From Sulfitobacter dubius (GTDB taxonomy: Bacteria; Pseudomonadota; Alphaproteobacteria; Rhodobacterales; Rhodobacteraceae), in contig NZ_FOPG01000001.1 in the NCBI RefSeq assembly GCF_900113435.1, positions 372,001 to 436,000 of the forward strand: DNA of 64,000 bases. The letters run 5' to 3'. The stretch's first letter is position 1; each line of letters begins with the position of its first letter. Position numbers and translations under genes: made by a program. Under the pieces are notes generated by a model that was given only the letters and a program-made list of their open reading frames with translations, searched no databases and was not told the DNA's origin. Positions 38,201 to 47,221 of the stretch are shown here, piece after piece.

Positions 38201-39232
38201 TCAGGTGGTCCAGTTCAGATCGAAACCGGGATCGAAGACCGTGACCGGGCCGTTGGGGGTGTCGATGCTGGCGGGGTGGGTTGGCGCTTCGCGGCGCAGG
38301 GTGATCCGTGTCTCGTTTGGCGGCAGGCCGTAGAAGGCGGGGCCGTTGAGGGAGCTGAAGGCTTCGAGCTTGTCGAGCGCGCCGTCTTCTTCAAAGACTT
38401 GGGCGAGGATCGACATTGTGTTGGGCGCGGTGAAGCAACCTGCGCAGCCGCAGGGCTGCAGCTTGGCGCCATCGGTATGGGGCGCGCTGTCGGTGCCAAG
38501 GAAGAAGCGCGGATCGCCGGAAGTGGCCGCTTGGCGGAGGGCGAGGCGGTGGGTCTCGCGTTTGGCCACGGGCAGGCAGTAGTAATGCGGGCGAATGCCA
38601 CCGGCGAGGATGTGGTTGCGGTTGATCACGAGGTGATGCGTGGTGATCGTGGCGGCAAGCCCGCTGTCGTTGCTGCGTACATAGTCGGCGGCGTCAGAGG
38701 TGGTGATATGCTCCATGATCACGCGCAGCGAAGGATGCGCGCGGCGGATCGGGTCGAGCACGCGGTCGATGAAGACGGCCTCGCGGTCGAAGATGTCGAT
38801 CTCGCTGTCGGTGACTTCGCCGTGGGTGCAAAGGGGCAGGCCGATCTCGGCCATACGGTCGAGCACTGGGGCGACCTTGTCGAAGTTTGAGACACCGCTG
38901 GCGGAGTTGGTGGTGGCGCCCGCAGGGTAGAGTTTGACGGCGTGGATCAGGCCCTCGGCATGGGCGCGGGCCACGTCGTTGGGGTCTGTATCCTCGGTCA
39001 GGTAGAGGGTCATCAGCGGGGTGAAATCCGCGCCTTCGGGCAGGGCCGCCATGATCCGGTCGCGGTAGGCGGCGGCTTGGGCGCCTGTCACCACGGGGGG
39101 GACGAGGTTTGGCATGATGATAGCGCGGGCAAAGTCGCTGGCGCTATGGGGCAGCACGGCGCGCAGCATGTCGCCGTCGCGCAGGTGCAGGTGCCAGTCG
39201 TCGGGACGGCGGATCGTGAGGCTTTGTGTCAT
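38201..39232 (-). CDS. pyrC: dihydroorotase (class II)
   Basis: This 343-residue amidohydrolase cyclises carbamoyl aspartate to dihydroorotate. The metal site HLHLRDG is at residues 13-19, the carboxylated lysine is in [14 protein letters not shown], the His metal ligands are in LCTHGEV and IMEHITT, and the catalytic Asp is in LGTDSAPH. The frame is open to 39352, but the ATG at 39232 gives the family start [20 protein letters not shown]. It is cotranscribed with pyrE. Confidence 0.95.
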   Translation of the reverse strand: MTQSLTIRRPDDWHLHLRDGDMLRAVLPHSASDFARAIIMPNLVPPVVTGAQAAAYRDRIMAALPEGADFTPLMTLYLTEDTDPNDVARAHAEGLIHAVKLYPAGATTNSASGVSNFDKVAPVLDRMAEIGLPLCTHGEVTDSEIDIFDREAVFIDRVLDPIRRAHPSLRVIMEHITTSDAADYVRSNDSGLAATITTHHLVINRNHILAGGIRPHYYCLPVAKRETHRLALRQAATSGDPRFFLGTDSAPHTDGAKLQPCGCAGCFTAPNTMSILAQVFEEDGALDKLEAFSSLNGPAFYGLPPNETRITLRREAPTHPASIDTPNGPVTVFDPGFDLNWTT

Positions 39233-39278
39233 GGGCGCGGGGCTAGCACAGAGCGCGAGCACGCGCCAGATTGAAAAC

Positions 39279-40238
39279 CTATCCGCTGGCGGTTGCAACC
39301 TCGGCCACATCTGCCTGACGGCGGGCGCGGATGCGTTCAAGGCGGCGGGCAAAGCGCGGGGCGCTCATCCGCGCGCTGACATTGGCGCAGACCGCTTCAA
39401 GCAGCAGTTCGCGCCCCTGGGCGTTCACCGCTTGGCTGAGGTTGCGCAGATAGGGCAGGTAGTCACGGCGCGCGCGGTAGAGGGCGGCGAACCGTGCCGC
39501 GTCCAACGAGCCTTCGGCGGCGGCTTGCAGCAGTGGGTCAAGTTGGTCGATTTCCAGCAGGTCGGTTTGCAGCGCGTCGCCCATGAAGGGCATGCGCAGT
39601 TTGGTGACATTGGCACGGGTGAAGAGCGCCGCATGCATCGCATCGAGTTTCTCTCTCGGGTCGTAGAGAACAAAAACCCGCTCCGCGGCGTCGAGCATAT
39701 CCGGTGCATAGCCATAGCGGGAGGTGAAATCGAGGATGCGCATATCGGCGAAACGTTCGTCCCATTCGGTGATGCGCGGGTTGAGCGTGGCCTGTGGTTG
39801 GATCGCTACGACCGCCGCACCGGGGGAGGCGACGGAGTAGGCGGCGGCGGCATAGGCGCAGGGGCCAGCGCCATAAAACAGCACCTGTTCGAATTCGTCG
39901 AAGAAACCGTCATCAATCAGTCGGTCAAAATAGGCATAGACCTCTTCAGCGCGGAACCATGTGTCGCCATCGCTGGCAAGACACAGATGCGACCAATCGT
40001 GGTTGCGCACCATGTCCCAGCCTAAGGGCTGCGCCTTATCGGAAAGCGCGTGCATGCCTTGGTAGGTTTCAAAGGTGACAAGCAGCGTGGTGTCACGTTC
40101 AATGAAGGCCGAGAAATGGCTTTTGCCGAGCGATTGGAAATATCCATCTTCCTCGGCCACGGCCTCTACCGCGCGCAACCACTTGCGTTTGGGCATATCG
40201 GCCAGTGAACTGTCGATCGTGGGCGTATCGCTCGGCAT
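39279..40238 (-). CDS. conserved protein of unknown function with alpha/beta-hydrolase-like core
   Basis: This 319-residue soluble protein has a segment [20 protein letters not shown] followed by [12 protein letters not shown] that looks like the nucleophile elbow of an alpha/beta hydrolase, but the usual Gly-x-Ser-x-Gly is replaced by Gly-Ala-Gly-Pro-Cys. The aspartate strand and a His partner are not obvious, so it may be catalytically inactive or use the Cys. I do not recognise a function. It is between pyrC and the glycosyltransferase operon, 146 bases from the latter, on the same strand. Confidence 0.7.
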   Translation of the reverse strand: MPSDTPTIDSSLADMPKRKWLRAVEAVAEEDGYFQSLGKSHFSAFIERDTTLLVTFETYQGMHALSDKAQPLGWDMVRNHDWSHLCLASDGDTWFRAEEVYAYFDRLIDDGFFDEFEQVLFYGAGPCAYAAAAYSVASPGAAVVAIQPQATLNPRITEWDERFADMRILDFTSRYGYAPDMLDAAERVFVLYDPREKLDAMHAALFTRANVTKLRMPFMGDALQTDLLEIDQLDPLLQAAAEGSLDAARFAALYRARRDYLPYLRNLSQAVNAQGRELLLEAVCANVSARMSAPRFARRLERIRARRQADVAEVATASG

Positions 40239-40384
40239 CGGGCATCCTCGGGCTAGTCGCGGCAGAGCAGAACTGCCATTTCAGCTAGTGGTAGCCAGAA
40301 AATAGGGCGAAAATGCGGAAAAACAGTGAGAATTTGAAGAGAATGTGACGGTTTTCCGGGGGCAGTGCGGCGATTGGCGCGCGG

Positions 40385-41446
40385 TTATTGGCCTGCGTGC
40401 ATTCGGTTGCGTCTTGCGTATTCTACCATAAGCCGTGCTGCCTTGGCAGTGACCGGGCGACTTGGTGGGGTCATGAGCAGGCGTCCAAACAGAGCGCGGA
40501 AGGGTTCTTGTTCCATCAGTGTATCAAAGCGGGCACGGCGCCATGCGACCGCGCTTTCGTGAAGCGTGACGAGTTCGGGGTCAGCCTTCAGCCCTGTAAG
40601 CACGCGGTTGCGTGCCGGGGCTGTGGCCCTGATTGACGTGTCTGTGTCAGTGTTGAAGTTCCGCTCTACCCAGTAGTCCAGCCCCAGCAGATGGTCACTG
40701 TGTACTGCGCGACCGCGATCGGCCTTGAGGATATAGGTCTCCATCGCGCCTAAAGGATAGTGGTTGATCTGGGCCAGCCCGTGGTTCTGGCGCCCGTAAT
40801 TGGAAAAAATCCGTTTGGTCTTGAACAGGTCCGGCAAGGCGCGGCCATGGCTGTCGAACCAACGGGCTTGGTCGATCTTTGCCGGATCGGGGTTGCGCGG
40901 GCGGTGCACGCCGGGCTGCGCATAGGTGCCATCGTTGCGGTAAAGCGTCTTGAACATCGCGGCGCGCCAGGGCCAATGCATCACGTTGGGCGCACAGCGG
41001 GTGAAGCTTTCGGTCACTGGATGGTCTGCATAGCGGACCTGATCGTTGTTGCCAAACAGCCGCCATGTGAGCGTGATCGCGGTGGCGTTAGGGAGGGCTG
41101 CATGCAGTGCAGCAAGGCTGTGATCCCCGCAATGGATGTTGACGAATTCATCAACATCAAGAGGCAAGATCCATTCTGCCTGTTGCACCACCTCCAATTT
41201 GGCAGCGGCTTTCAGCGCGGTGAACTGAATGCCACCTTTCTCATAGGGGCCGTCGTTGCGGATGTGGGTAACGCCACCAAGCGCTTGCAACCGATCGAGC
41301 ATCACATCCGTGCCATCGTCGCAATCGTTGGAAAAGACGAGCACATGGTCGAAGCCGATGGCACGGTGATGCGCCAGCCATTCCAGCAAGAATGCACCCT
41401 CGTTGCGGACACAAAGGATCGCGAGGTGAGAGATCTTACCATTCAC
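40385..41446 (-). CDS. glycosyltransferase family 2 protein (Glyco_tranf_2_4 type)
   Basis: This 353-residue protein has the GT-A start LAILCVRNEGAFLLEWLAHH, the segment FSNDCDDGTDVMLDRL and the metal/sugar-nucleotide motif ILPLDVDEFVNIHCGDHS. An NHYPLG segment and a charged C-terminal half follow. The start is the GTG at 41446, which overlaps the FkbM gene stop by 11 bases and needs no spacer. It is the last gene of the coupled operon, one of three related glycosyltransferases; the donor sugar and acceptor are unknown. Confidence 0.85.
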   Translation of the reverse strand: MNGKISHLAILCVRNEGAFLLEWLAHHRAIGFDHVLVFSNDCDDGTDVMLDRLQALGGVTHIRNDGPYEKGGIQFTALKAAAKLEVVQQAEWILPLDVDEFVNIHCGDHSLAALHAALPNATAITLTWRLFGNNDQVRYADHPVTESFTRCAPNVMHWPWRAAMFKTLYRNDGTYAQPGVHRPRNPDPAKIDQARWFDSHGRALPDLFKTKRIFSNYGRQNHGLAQINHYPLGAMETYILKADRGRAVHSDHLLGLDYWVERNFNTDTDTSIRATAPARNRVLTGLKADPELVTLHESAVAWRRARFDTLMEQEPFRALFGRLLMTPPSRPVTAKAARLMVEYARRNRMHAGQ

Positions 41447-42125
41447 GGCGGAAGGCCACGACTTTGTTATGCGAACCACGGTGGTAATAGGCCATGCCGG
41501 CCTGCATGAAGGCGCTGAACACCTTGTTAACCCCCGCGGGGCCAATCCACTGCGGATGTAGTTCGATAATGGCGGCGCGGAGATTATTTAGGGGCAGCGC
41601 CGGGATCAGGTCAACCTCGGCACCTTCTATGTCGCAGATCAACACCGTGGGGGTGAGATCGGCGAAGACCTTTGCGGCATCCAGTACATCGATCTGGTGA
41701 GTCTCGGGCGGTACTTCGCCGTCGAAGCGGGTCATCGAAGACGACAGGATCTGTTCGCGCACGTGGAAGTCGACCTTGCCGGGCGCGGGGCCTAGGATGG
41801 CATTGGTGACATGGGCATTGCTCAACCCATTGGCCGCGTGGACCCGGCGGATGTAGGGGATGAGGTTGGGGTTCGCTTCAAAGGAATGAACCGAGGCGAC
41901 TTTGCGTTTGCTGGCCACCAGTGTCGACATATAGCCAACTCCGCCGCCCAGTTCGACCACTCGGTCGCCCTCGCGGCATACGCGCAGGGCGGCTTCGCTC
42001 TCTTTCGCCTCATAAGCGTTTTGGCGCAGCAGTTTGCGGACCCGCCCGCGCAGGATCGTGGGATCGTCGGGGAACTTCATGCCGCGGGAAAGGATATAAT
42101 TTGGGTCAGGCGGGGTGTCGGTCAC
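41436..42125 (-). CDS. FkbM-family methyltransferase
   Basis: This 229-residue SAM-dependent O-methyltransferase has the SAM-binding motif DRVVELGGGVGYMSTLVA near residue 55 and the acidic post-motif segment SVHSFEANPNLIPYI. The FkbM C-terminal signature VLICDIEGAEVDLIPAL precedes AAIIELHPQW. FkbM enzymes methylate sugar hydroxyls in polysaccharides and antibiotics. It starts four bases before the end of the preceding gene's downstream spacer (three bases between stop and start), so it is coupled. Methylation of a surface glycan is the likely role. Confidence 0.9.
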   Translation of the reverse strand: MTDTPPDPNYILSRGMKFPDDPTILRGRVRKLLRQNAYEAKESEAALRVCREGDRVVELGGGVGYMSTLVASKRKVASVHSFEANPNLIPYIRRVHAANGLSNAHVTNAILGPAPGKVDFHVREQILSSSMTRFDGEVPPETHQIDVLDAAKVFADLTPTVLICDIEGAEVDLIPALPLNNLRAAIIELHPQWIGPAGVNKVFSAFMQAGMAYYHRGSHNKVVAFRREW

Positions 42126-42128
42126 GGG

Positions 42129-44480
42129 TCAGCTTTCCATGTCGAGGGCGAGGGCATAGGCAACCCGCTCAGTCGCGCTTAACTTGGTGTTAAGCGCTTG
42201 GCGGTAGAGATCGCGGAACTCTGGTATTTGGTGCAGTTCTTCTGCCTTGGCGCGATGCCAAGCAAGGCCCGCTTGGTGATGTGTGCGCAGTTGTTCGTCT
42301 GCCAGCAGCCGGTCCATCTCGGCGTGGAGACGTGGTAGGTTGCGCTGGATTGAGAGATCGCGGTGGTCGTTCCAATCCATGCGGATCCAGTAGTTGATAC
42401 CGATGGAGCGGTCGACATGCAGCGCGCGCCCGCGTTGGCGTTTGACAAGGAAGGAATCGGCTGAGCGTAGCGCATAATGGTTCAGTTGCAGCAGGTCGTA
42501 TCCGATGTTGCTTTTGGAAGAGCGCCAACCGTTGCGCAGCGCGTCGCGCGTCATGTCGCGGCCCGCGCCGTTGACCCATTTGACACGCTCCGCCCGCGCA
42601 TCGTCCAGCTTGTTGGGCCGGTGGCAGGAGAGTTTTTCATAGGCGCCGATGTTGCGGAACATCGTTTTGAACCCCCATGCGGTATGGGGCTTTGGGCAGA
42701 AGCTGGGCGCGCAGTGGTCGAATTGGCCGATCACCGGGGCCTCTGAAAGCGCGGGCACCCCGTTATGACCGAAGAGACGCCATGTCATCGCGACATTGGT
42801 GGCGTCCGGCGCGGCGGCGAAGAAATTCTCAAGCCGACCATTGCCGGTGCGGATGTTCACGAATTCATCCACGTCGATATGCGCGATCCAGTCCGCGTCC
42901 CGGATAAGCGGCTCTTTCAGCGCTTGGTTCAGCGCATGCTGCTGGGGGGAGTTGCCCTTCCAGTCGTTGTTGTTGCGGTGTTGCAGGATGCCCATCTCTT
43001 GCAACCGCCCCAACACAGCATCGGTGCCGTCGGTGCAGTCATTGGTGTAGATCAGGAAGTTATCAAAGCCGACAGTTCGGTGATAGGCGACCCACTCAAG
43101 GATATAGGGGGCCTCGTTTTTCATACAGCCGACGATGACATTGCCGCTGCTGCCGGGGGGCAATTCGCGCGGTGCGACAGTGGTATAGGCGGGCGCGGGC
43201 TGATCCTCGCCCTCGGGTGCTGCGCGGTTGTGCGGGCGGAAGGGGCTGCTGAGGATCATCTCATGGTTGACCTTCACCCGATTCAAGAGGTGGGCATTGG
43301 CCTCGCGGTCGGCTTCCGACGCTGCGGGGTCCGATAGCATCGCTTCGAACTTGCGGGCCGACTGGCCGGCCATCTTAGCCTCCGCGCGTTTCTGCGCCAG
43401 AGGGGTCGCCGTGGTGCAGATGCGATGGGCGAAGGCGGCAAGGTACTGTGTGGTGCGAAAGCCGAGCTCGGGGTCTGCTTCGCGCCAGAGAGGTTCCGGC
43501 GCATCGGGGGTAAGCGCCTCGGCCAGCGCGGGGAATTGGGCGATCAGTGCGGCGTTGTCATCGGCGAAATGGTCAGAGATCGGGGCGAGGCTGCCGGGTT
43601 TGATCGGTGCGCCGCCGATTTGCAGCGCTTGCAACATCTGGCTCCAAGTGCTGCGCGGGCAGGACAGGTCATGCGCCTGCAGATAGCGGATCAGCACATC
43701 GTTAAACGCGCGCATTCGGGCCAGCCAAGGCGCGGGCAGAGGGGCAAGCGTGCGGCCCGGGTCAACTGGACCGAGGGGAACGAGGTCGAGACTGACCGAC
43801 ACCTCACGCCCGCCGTCTTTGGACAGCAGATGCGGCAGATCAAGCGGGCGAAATTGCACGCTCTCTGCGCCAAAGACCTCGGCCCAATGGGTGTGAAGCG
43901 CTTGATAATCCAGCCAGAAGGGCGAGTCATGCACGTCGGGGAACAGGCCGAAATCAGGGGCATTCTCTGCCGGTTCAAGCGCGCCTTGCCACCACTTGCC
44001 ACGCTCCGCCAAGGCCAGTTCCTGCGTCAGCGGATGGCGCCGGCCTTCGGTCACGGCAAAGGAATAATGCGCGGTGAGAAGGCGAGCCTGTTCCTCAAGA
44101 TGGGCGATAATGCGGATATCGTCGAAATAGGGGCTGAGCAGATCACGCAGACGGGTAAGCTCTTCAGGCCGCGACAGCAGATTACCGAGTTGCGCCGCGC
44201 TGAGCACCACATGATCGGCGCGGGTCTCGGCCAAGTCGCGGGGGATCAGCGCGTGGAATTCATCGCGCAGCGTGGCACCGATCAACGCACTGTCGAGCCC
44301 ACGTCGATGGCGCAGCAGCCCCACCGCATCGGGCGCGGCGCAGGCGGCATAGAGGCGGACATGGTTCCAATCGGGGGCCAAAATTCCTTCTTTCAGAAGC
44401 GCGTCCTTTTGCTGCTGCAGGATATTGCGCAGCCGCGCGGCAGCTTTCTCGGTCGGGCCGATGAAAAGGGTGAGACGCAT
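42129..44480 (-). CDS. degenerate sulfotransferase-like domain fused to GT2 glycosyltransferase
   Basis: This 783-residue protein has two parts. The first 430 residues run LTLFIGPTEKAAARLRNILQ then IIAHLEEQARLLTAHYSFAV. These line up with the sulfotransferase pattern, but the PAPS-binding Lys-Thr-Gly-Thr and the Arg of the second PAPS motif are missing. The rest is a glycosyltransferase with VIVGCMKNEAPYILEWVAYH, TNDCTDGTDAVL and WIAHIDVDEFVNIRTGNG. The ATG at 44480 overlaps the sulfotransferase stop (TGATG) and follows GGAGGT. The N-terminal part is probably a non-catalytic scaffold or acceptor-binding domain; that is inference. Confidence 0.82.
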   Translation of the reverse strand: MRLTLFIGPTEKAAARLRNILQQQKDALLKEGILAPDWNHVRLYAACAAPDAVGLLRHRRGLDSALIGATLRDEFHALIPRDLAETRADHVVLSAAQLGNLLSRPEELTRLRDLLSPYFDDIRIIAHLEEQARLLTAHYSFAVTEGRRHPLTQELALAERGKWWQGALEPAENAPDFGLFPDVHDSPFWLDYQALHTHWAEVFGAESVQFRPLDLPHLLSKDGGREVSVSLDLVPLGPVDPGRTLAPLPAPWLARMRAFNDVLIRYLQAHDLSCPRSTWSQMLQALQIGGAPIKPGSLAPISDHFADDNAALIAQFPALAEALTPDAPEPLWREADPELGFRTTQYLAAFAHRICTTATPLAQKRAEAKMAGQSARKFEAMLSDPAASEADREANAHLLNRVKVNHEMILSSPFRPHNRAAPEGEDQPAPAYTTVAPRELPPGSSGNVIVGCMKNEAPYILEWVAYHRTVGFDNFLIYTNDCTDGTDAVLGRLQEMGILQHRNNNDWKGNSPQQHALNQALKEPLIRDADWIAHIDVDEFVNIRTGNGRLENFFAAAPDATNVAMTWRLFGHNGVPALSEAPVIGQFDHCAPSFCPKPHTAWGFKTMFRNIGAYEKLSCHRPNKLDDARAERVKWVNGAGRDMTRDALRNGWRSSKSNIGYDLLQLNHYALRSADSFLVKRQRGRALHVDRSIGINYWIRMDWNDHRDLSIQRNLPRLHAEMDRLLADEQLRTHHQAGLAWHRAKAEELHQIPEFRDLYRQALNTKLSATERVAYALALDMES

Positions 44481-45106
44481 CACTCGACCTCCACCTTGCC
44501 AGTGTTGCTTTGGCCCCACCATGGCAGATCGATATCGAGGTAGGCGGCGATCTTGTCGTGCGCGCCGGGGTCTTCGATGTCGAATTCCAAGAAGTTGGCG
44601 CATCCGGCAAAGACACGGCGGCAAAAGGTGAAATGCCCCTCGACCCATTTGGCAAGCTCGGCTTCGCTGCGGCCAAAGCCGCGGGGCAGGCCCGGCACAT
44701 CGGCCTGTGGCAGGCGGCGGCGGCCCAGATTGTTCCAGCGCATCATGCTGTTCGCCGTCTTTGCCGGATCGCGGTGCGACAGCAGGAACTTGATGTCGGG
44801 GTGATGTTGCTGAATGGCGGTCAGCAGCCCCCAATCGGTCTGCGGCCAGAGGCTGCGGTCGTGGCGCACGGCGCTCATCTCGTTGATCACGTCGAATTCT
44901 TGCAGCCGCGCCAGCGGGTCGCCGTTGGCAAAATAATCGGCATAGATAATCCGGCCGACATGCTCTCCGGTAATGTCAGGCAGGGCGCTTTGCCCTTTGC
45001 GGATGCGCCAATCGGCGACCTTAAGCCCCGCGTGGCGCAGCGCATCGGTGAGCGTGGTGGTGCCGGTCTTGGGCAGGCCAAGGTTGATGATCCGTGGGCC
45101 GGTCAT
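44480..45106 (-). CDS. sulfotransferase family protein
   Basis: This 208-residue protein begins RIINLGLPKTGTTTLTDALR, which holds an intact 5'-phosphosulfate-binding loop (PKTGTTTL). KFLLSHRDPAKTANSMMRW keeps the basic and Ser residues of the second PAPS-binding site, and it ends with the usual helical segment. It should transfer sulfate from PAPS to a hydroxyl, probably on the glycan made by the neighbouring glycosyltransferases. It begins within the stop of the upstream gene (ATGA overlap). The longer upstream in-frame extension to 45337 overlaps that gene and is rejected. Confidence 0.88.
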   Translation of the reverse strand: MTGPRIINLGLPKTGTTTLTDALRHAGLKVADWRIRKGQSALPDITGEHVGRIIYADYFANGDPLARLQEFDVINEMSAVRHDRSLWPQTDWGLLTAIQQHHPDIKFLLSHRDPAKTANSMMRWNNLGRRRLPQADVPGLPRGFGRSEAELAKWVEGHFTFCRRVFAGCANFLEFDIEDPGAHDKIAAYLDIDLPWWGQSNTGKVEVE

Positions 45107-46122
45107 TTCAGTCCAATCTCTGCGCGGACCTGCGCTTCGGCGGCGGAGTAGGGGCTGGCCTCGCGCAGTTGCGCCTGCATTGCGCGGTAGGCCGGATCGG
45201 CCAGTAGCGCATCGCCGCGCGCACGGTGGGCGGCCACGGCATTGGCGTGAAGTTCTGCGATGCCGGGCAGCGCTTTGAGGCGGTCCATCTCGGCGCGCAG
45301 GGCGGGCAGGTAACGCTGGATCGAGCGATCCTCCCAAGCTGCATCATTGCGGTCGCGCCAATAGGTGTCGTCAAAGGCGCGGTGTTCGCGGTTCACGTCA
45401 CCCCGATCATTCTTGACCAGATAGCTGTCGAGCGAGCGCAGGGCGTAGTGGTTTAACGTCGCAAAACGCCGCGCGCCGCGGGCAGGAAAGGCACGGATGC
45501 GGCGTTTGTTGGAAGCGCTGCGGAAGGGCGCGGGCACCTGCCTGCCTGCGCCATCGGTCCAATGCGGTTGAACTTTGCTGTCATCATGAAAGGGGCGGTG
45601 CGCGCCGTAATAGCCCAAGGGGAAATCTTGTCGGACCAATGATTTAACCTCAATCGCCGTATCGGCGCACCAGATGTCGGGGTTATGGCTGCGGGTGAAT
45701 TGCGCGATGATCGGTTCATCGACGAACTCCTCGATCCCGCCATTGGCGAAGAACTGGAAATGCAGCGAGATCGCCTGCGGATCGCCGCAAGCCTCGATGA
45801 GCGCGGGCAGGCGGTGGTCGCCTACATGGATGTTTAGAAACTCGTCCACATCCGCGACCCAGACCCAATCGGCCTGCGTGACGACGGGTTGGCGCCGGGC
45901 ATCCTTGAGCGCCTGCATCTGGTAGTTTCGGTTGGTGGCCGGGTTGGGCAGATGGGTAACGATGCCCTGCGCGCCAAGGGCGTCGAGCAACCGGTCAGTC
46001 CCATCGGTGCAATCATTGGAGTAGAATAGGAAATCCGTAACCCCGATCACCCGATTAAAGGCAATCCATTCCAGCAGAAACGGGCCCTCGTTCTTGACGC
46101 AGGTGATAGCGGTGATGCGCAT
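45103..46122 (-). CDS. glycosyltransferase family 2 protein (Glyco_tranf_2_4 type), operon leader
   Basis: This 339-residue protein has ITAITCVKNEGPFLLEWIAF, FYSNDCTDGTDRLLDAL and WVWVADVDEFLNIHVGDHR, the same three landmarks as the other two glycosyltransferases of this operon. It also carries LNHYALRSLDSYLVKNDRGD, matching a similar segment in the fusion protein. It is the first gene of the leftward five-gene operon and starts at an ATG with CGGGTC-like weak site; a 185-base gap separates it from the divergent moxR gene. Confidence 0.88.
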   Translation of the reverse strand: MRITAITCVKNEGPFLLEWIAFNRVIGVTDFLFYSNDCTDGTDRLLDALGAQGIVTHLPNPATNRNYQMQALKDARRQPVVTQADWVWVADVDEFLNIHVGDHRLPALIEACGDPQAISLHFQFFANGGIEEFVDEPIIAQFTRSHNPDIWCADTAIEVKSLVRQDFPLGYYGAHRPFHDDSKVQPHWTDGAGRQVPAPFRSASNKRRIRAFPARGARRFATLNHYALRSLDSYLVKNDRGDVNREHRAFDDTYWRDRNDAAWEDRSIQRYLPALRAEMDRLKALPGIAELHANAVAAHRARGDALLADPAYRAMQAQLREASPYSAAEAQVRAEIGLK

Positions 46123-46307
46123 GTCAGACCCCGACGCGCCGTATCGCGATGAAAATGCTCGGTCCCATATCCGCCCCTGTGGCCCCGTTGTTCCCGGTGA
46201 CCGTCAATTATTGCTTAAGACTATGCCAGCGCGGGTAAATCACGTCAATCTGCCCGCGCCCTCTCAGACCCCTTGACGGGGCGGGGCGGGAATGCACCAC
46301 TGGGGCC

Positions 46308-47216
46308 ATGAAAAACATTGATACCATCGACGCGGTCCAAAAGATGCTGAGCGCAGAGGGCTATGTCTGCGACCGCGCGCTTGGGGTTGTGGTTTTCCTC
46401 AGCCTCACGCTGGGGCGGCCTTTGTTTTTGGAGGGCGAGGCGGGTGTCGGCAAGACCGAGATCGCCAAGGCGCTGGCCGCCGGGTTGGGGCGGCGGTTGA
46501 TCCGGTTGCAATGCTACGAAGGTCTTGATGCGTCGAGCGCGGTTTATGAGTGGAATTTTCCGGCGCAGATGGTGACGATCCGCACGGCAGAAGTCGGGGG
46601 CGGCGCGGACCGGCGTGCGTTGACACAGGAGCTTTTCAGCGACGACTACCTAATCGAACGCCCCCTTCTGCAGGCGCTGCGCCCGGATGAGAATGGCGCA
46701 CCGGTGCTGCTGATCGACGAGTTGGACCGCACCGATGCGCCCTTTGAGGCGTTTTTGTTGGAGGCGCTGAGTGATTTTCAGGTGACGATCCCCGAGCTCG
46801 GCACGATCCGTGCGCCCGAGCCGCCAATTGTGATCCTGACCTCAAACCGCACGCGGGAGGTGCATGACGCGTTGAAGCGGCGGTGCCTTTACCATTGGGT
46901 CGATTACCCGGATGTGGAACGCGAGATGGCGATCCTTGCCGCCCGCGCGCCCGAGGCGGCAGAGGCGCTCAGCCGCGAGGTTGTGGCCTTTGTTCAGCAA
47001 TTGCGGACCGAGGATCTGTTCAAGAAACCCGGCGTGGCAGAGACGATTGATTGGGCGAAATGCCTGCTGGCCCTGGATGTGACGACCCTGAGCCCCGAGG
47101 TCATCGCCGATACGCTGGGGGCCGTGCTGAAATACCAAGACGACATCGCTAAGCTCCAAGGCTCTGAGGCCGCGCGCATTCTTGAGCAGGCCCGCGCCTC
47201 GCTGGTGCCTGCCTGA
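46308..47216 (+). CDS. MoxR-type AAA ATPase (CoxD-like)
   Basis: This 302-residue AAA protein has Walker A GEAGVGKT at residues 43-50, LQCYEGLDASSAVYEWNFPAQ, Walker B LLIDELDR and the sensor-1 LTSNRTREVHDAL. MoxR ATPases work with VWA proteins as chaperones for metalloenzymes; the CoxD subgroup is needed for the molybdenum site of CO dehydrogenase-type enzymes. The YEWNFP segment and the adjacent CoxE-type gene support that subgroup. The next gene starts five bases after its stop. Confidence 0.88.
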   Translation: MKNIDTIDAVQKMLSAEGYVCDRALGVVVFLSLTLGRPLFLEGEAGVGKTEIAKALAAGLGRRLIRLQCYEGLDASSAVYEWNFPAQMVTIRTAEVGGGADRRALTQELFSDDYLIERPLLQALRPDENGAPVLLIDELDRTDAPFEAFLLEALSDFQVTIPELGTIRAPEPPIVILTSNRTREVHDALKRRCLYHWVDYPDVEREMAILAARAPEAAEALSREVVAFVQQLRTEDLFKKPGVAETIDWAKCLLALDVTTLSPEVIADTLGAVLKYQDDIAKLQGSEAARILEQARASLVPA

Positions 47217-47221
47217 GCAGG

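Noticed and set aside
46229-46259. GCGCGGG / CCCGCGC inverted repeat upstream of moxR
   Set aside because: Seven-base GC arms with a 17-base spacer are unremarkable in this composition.
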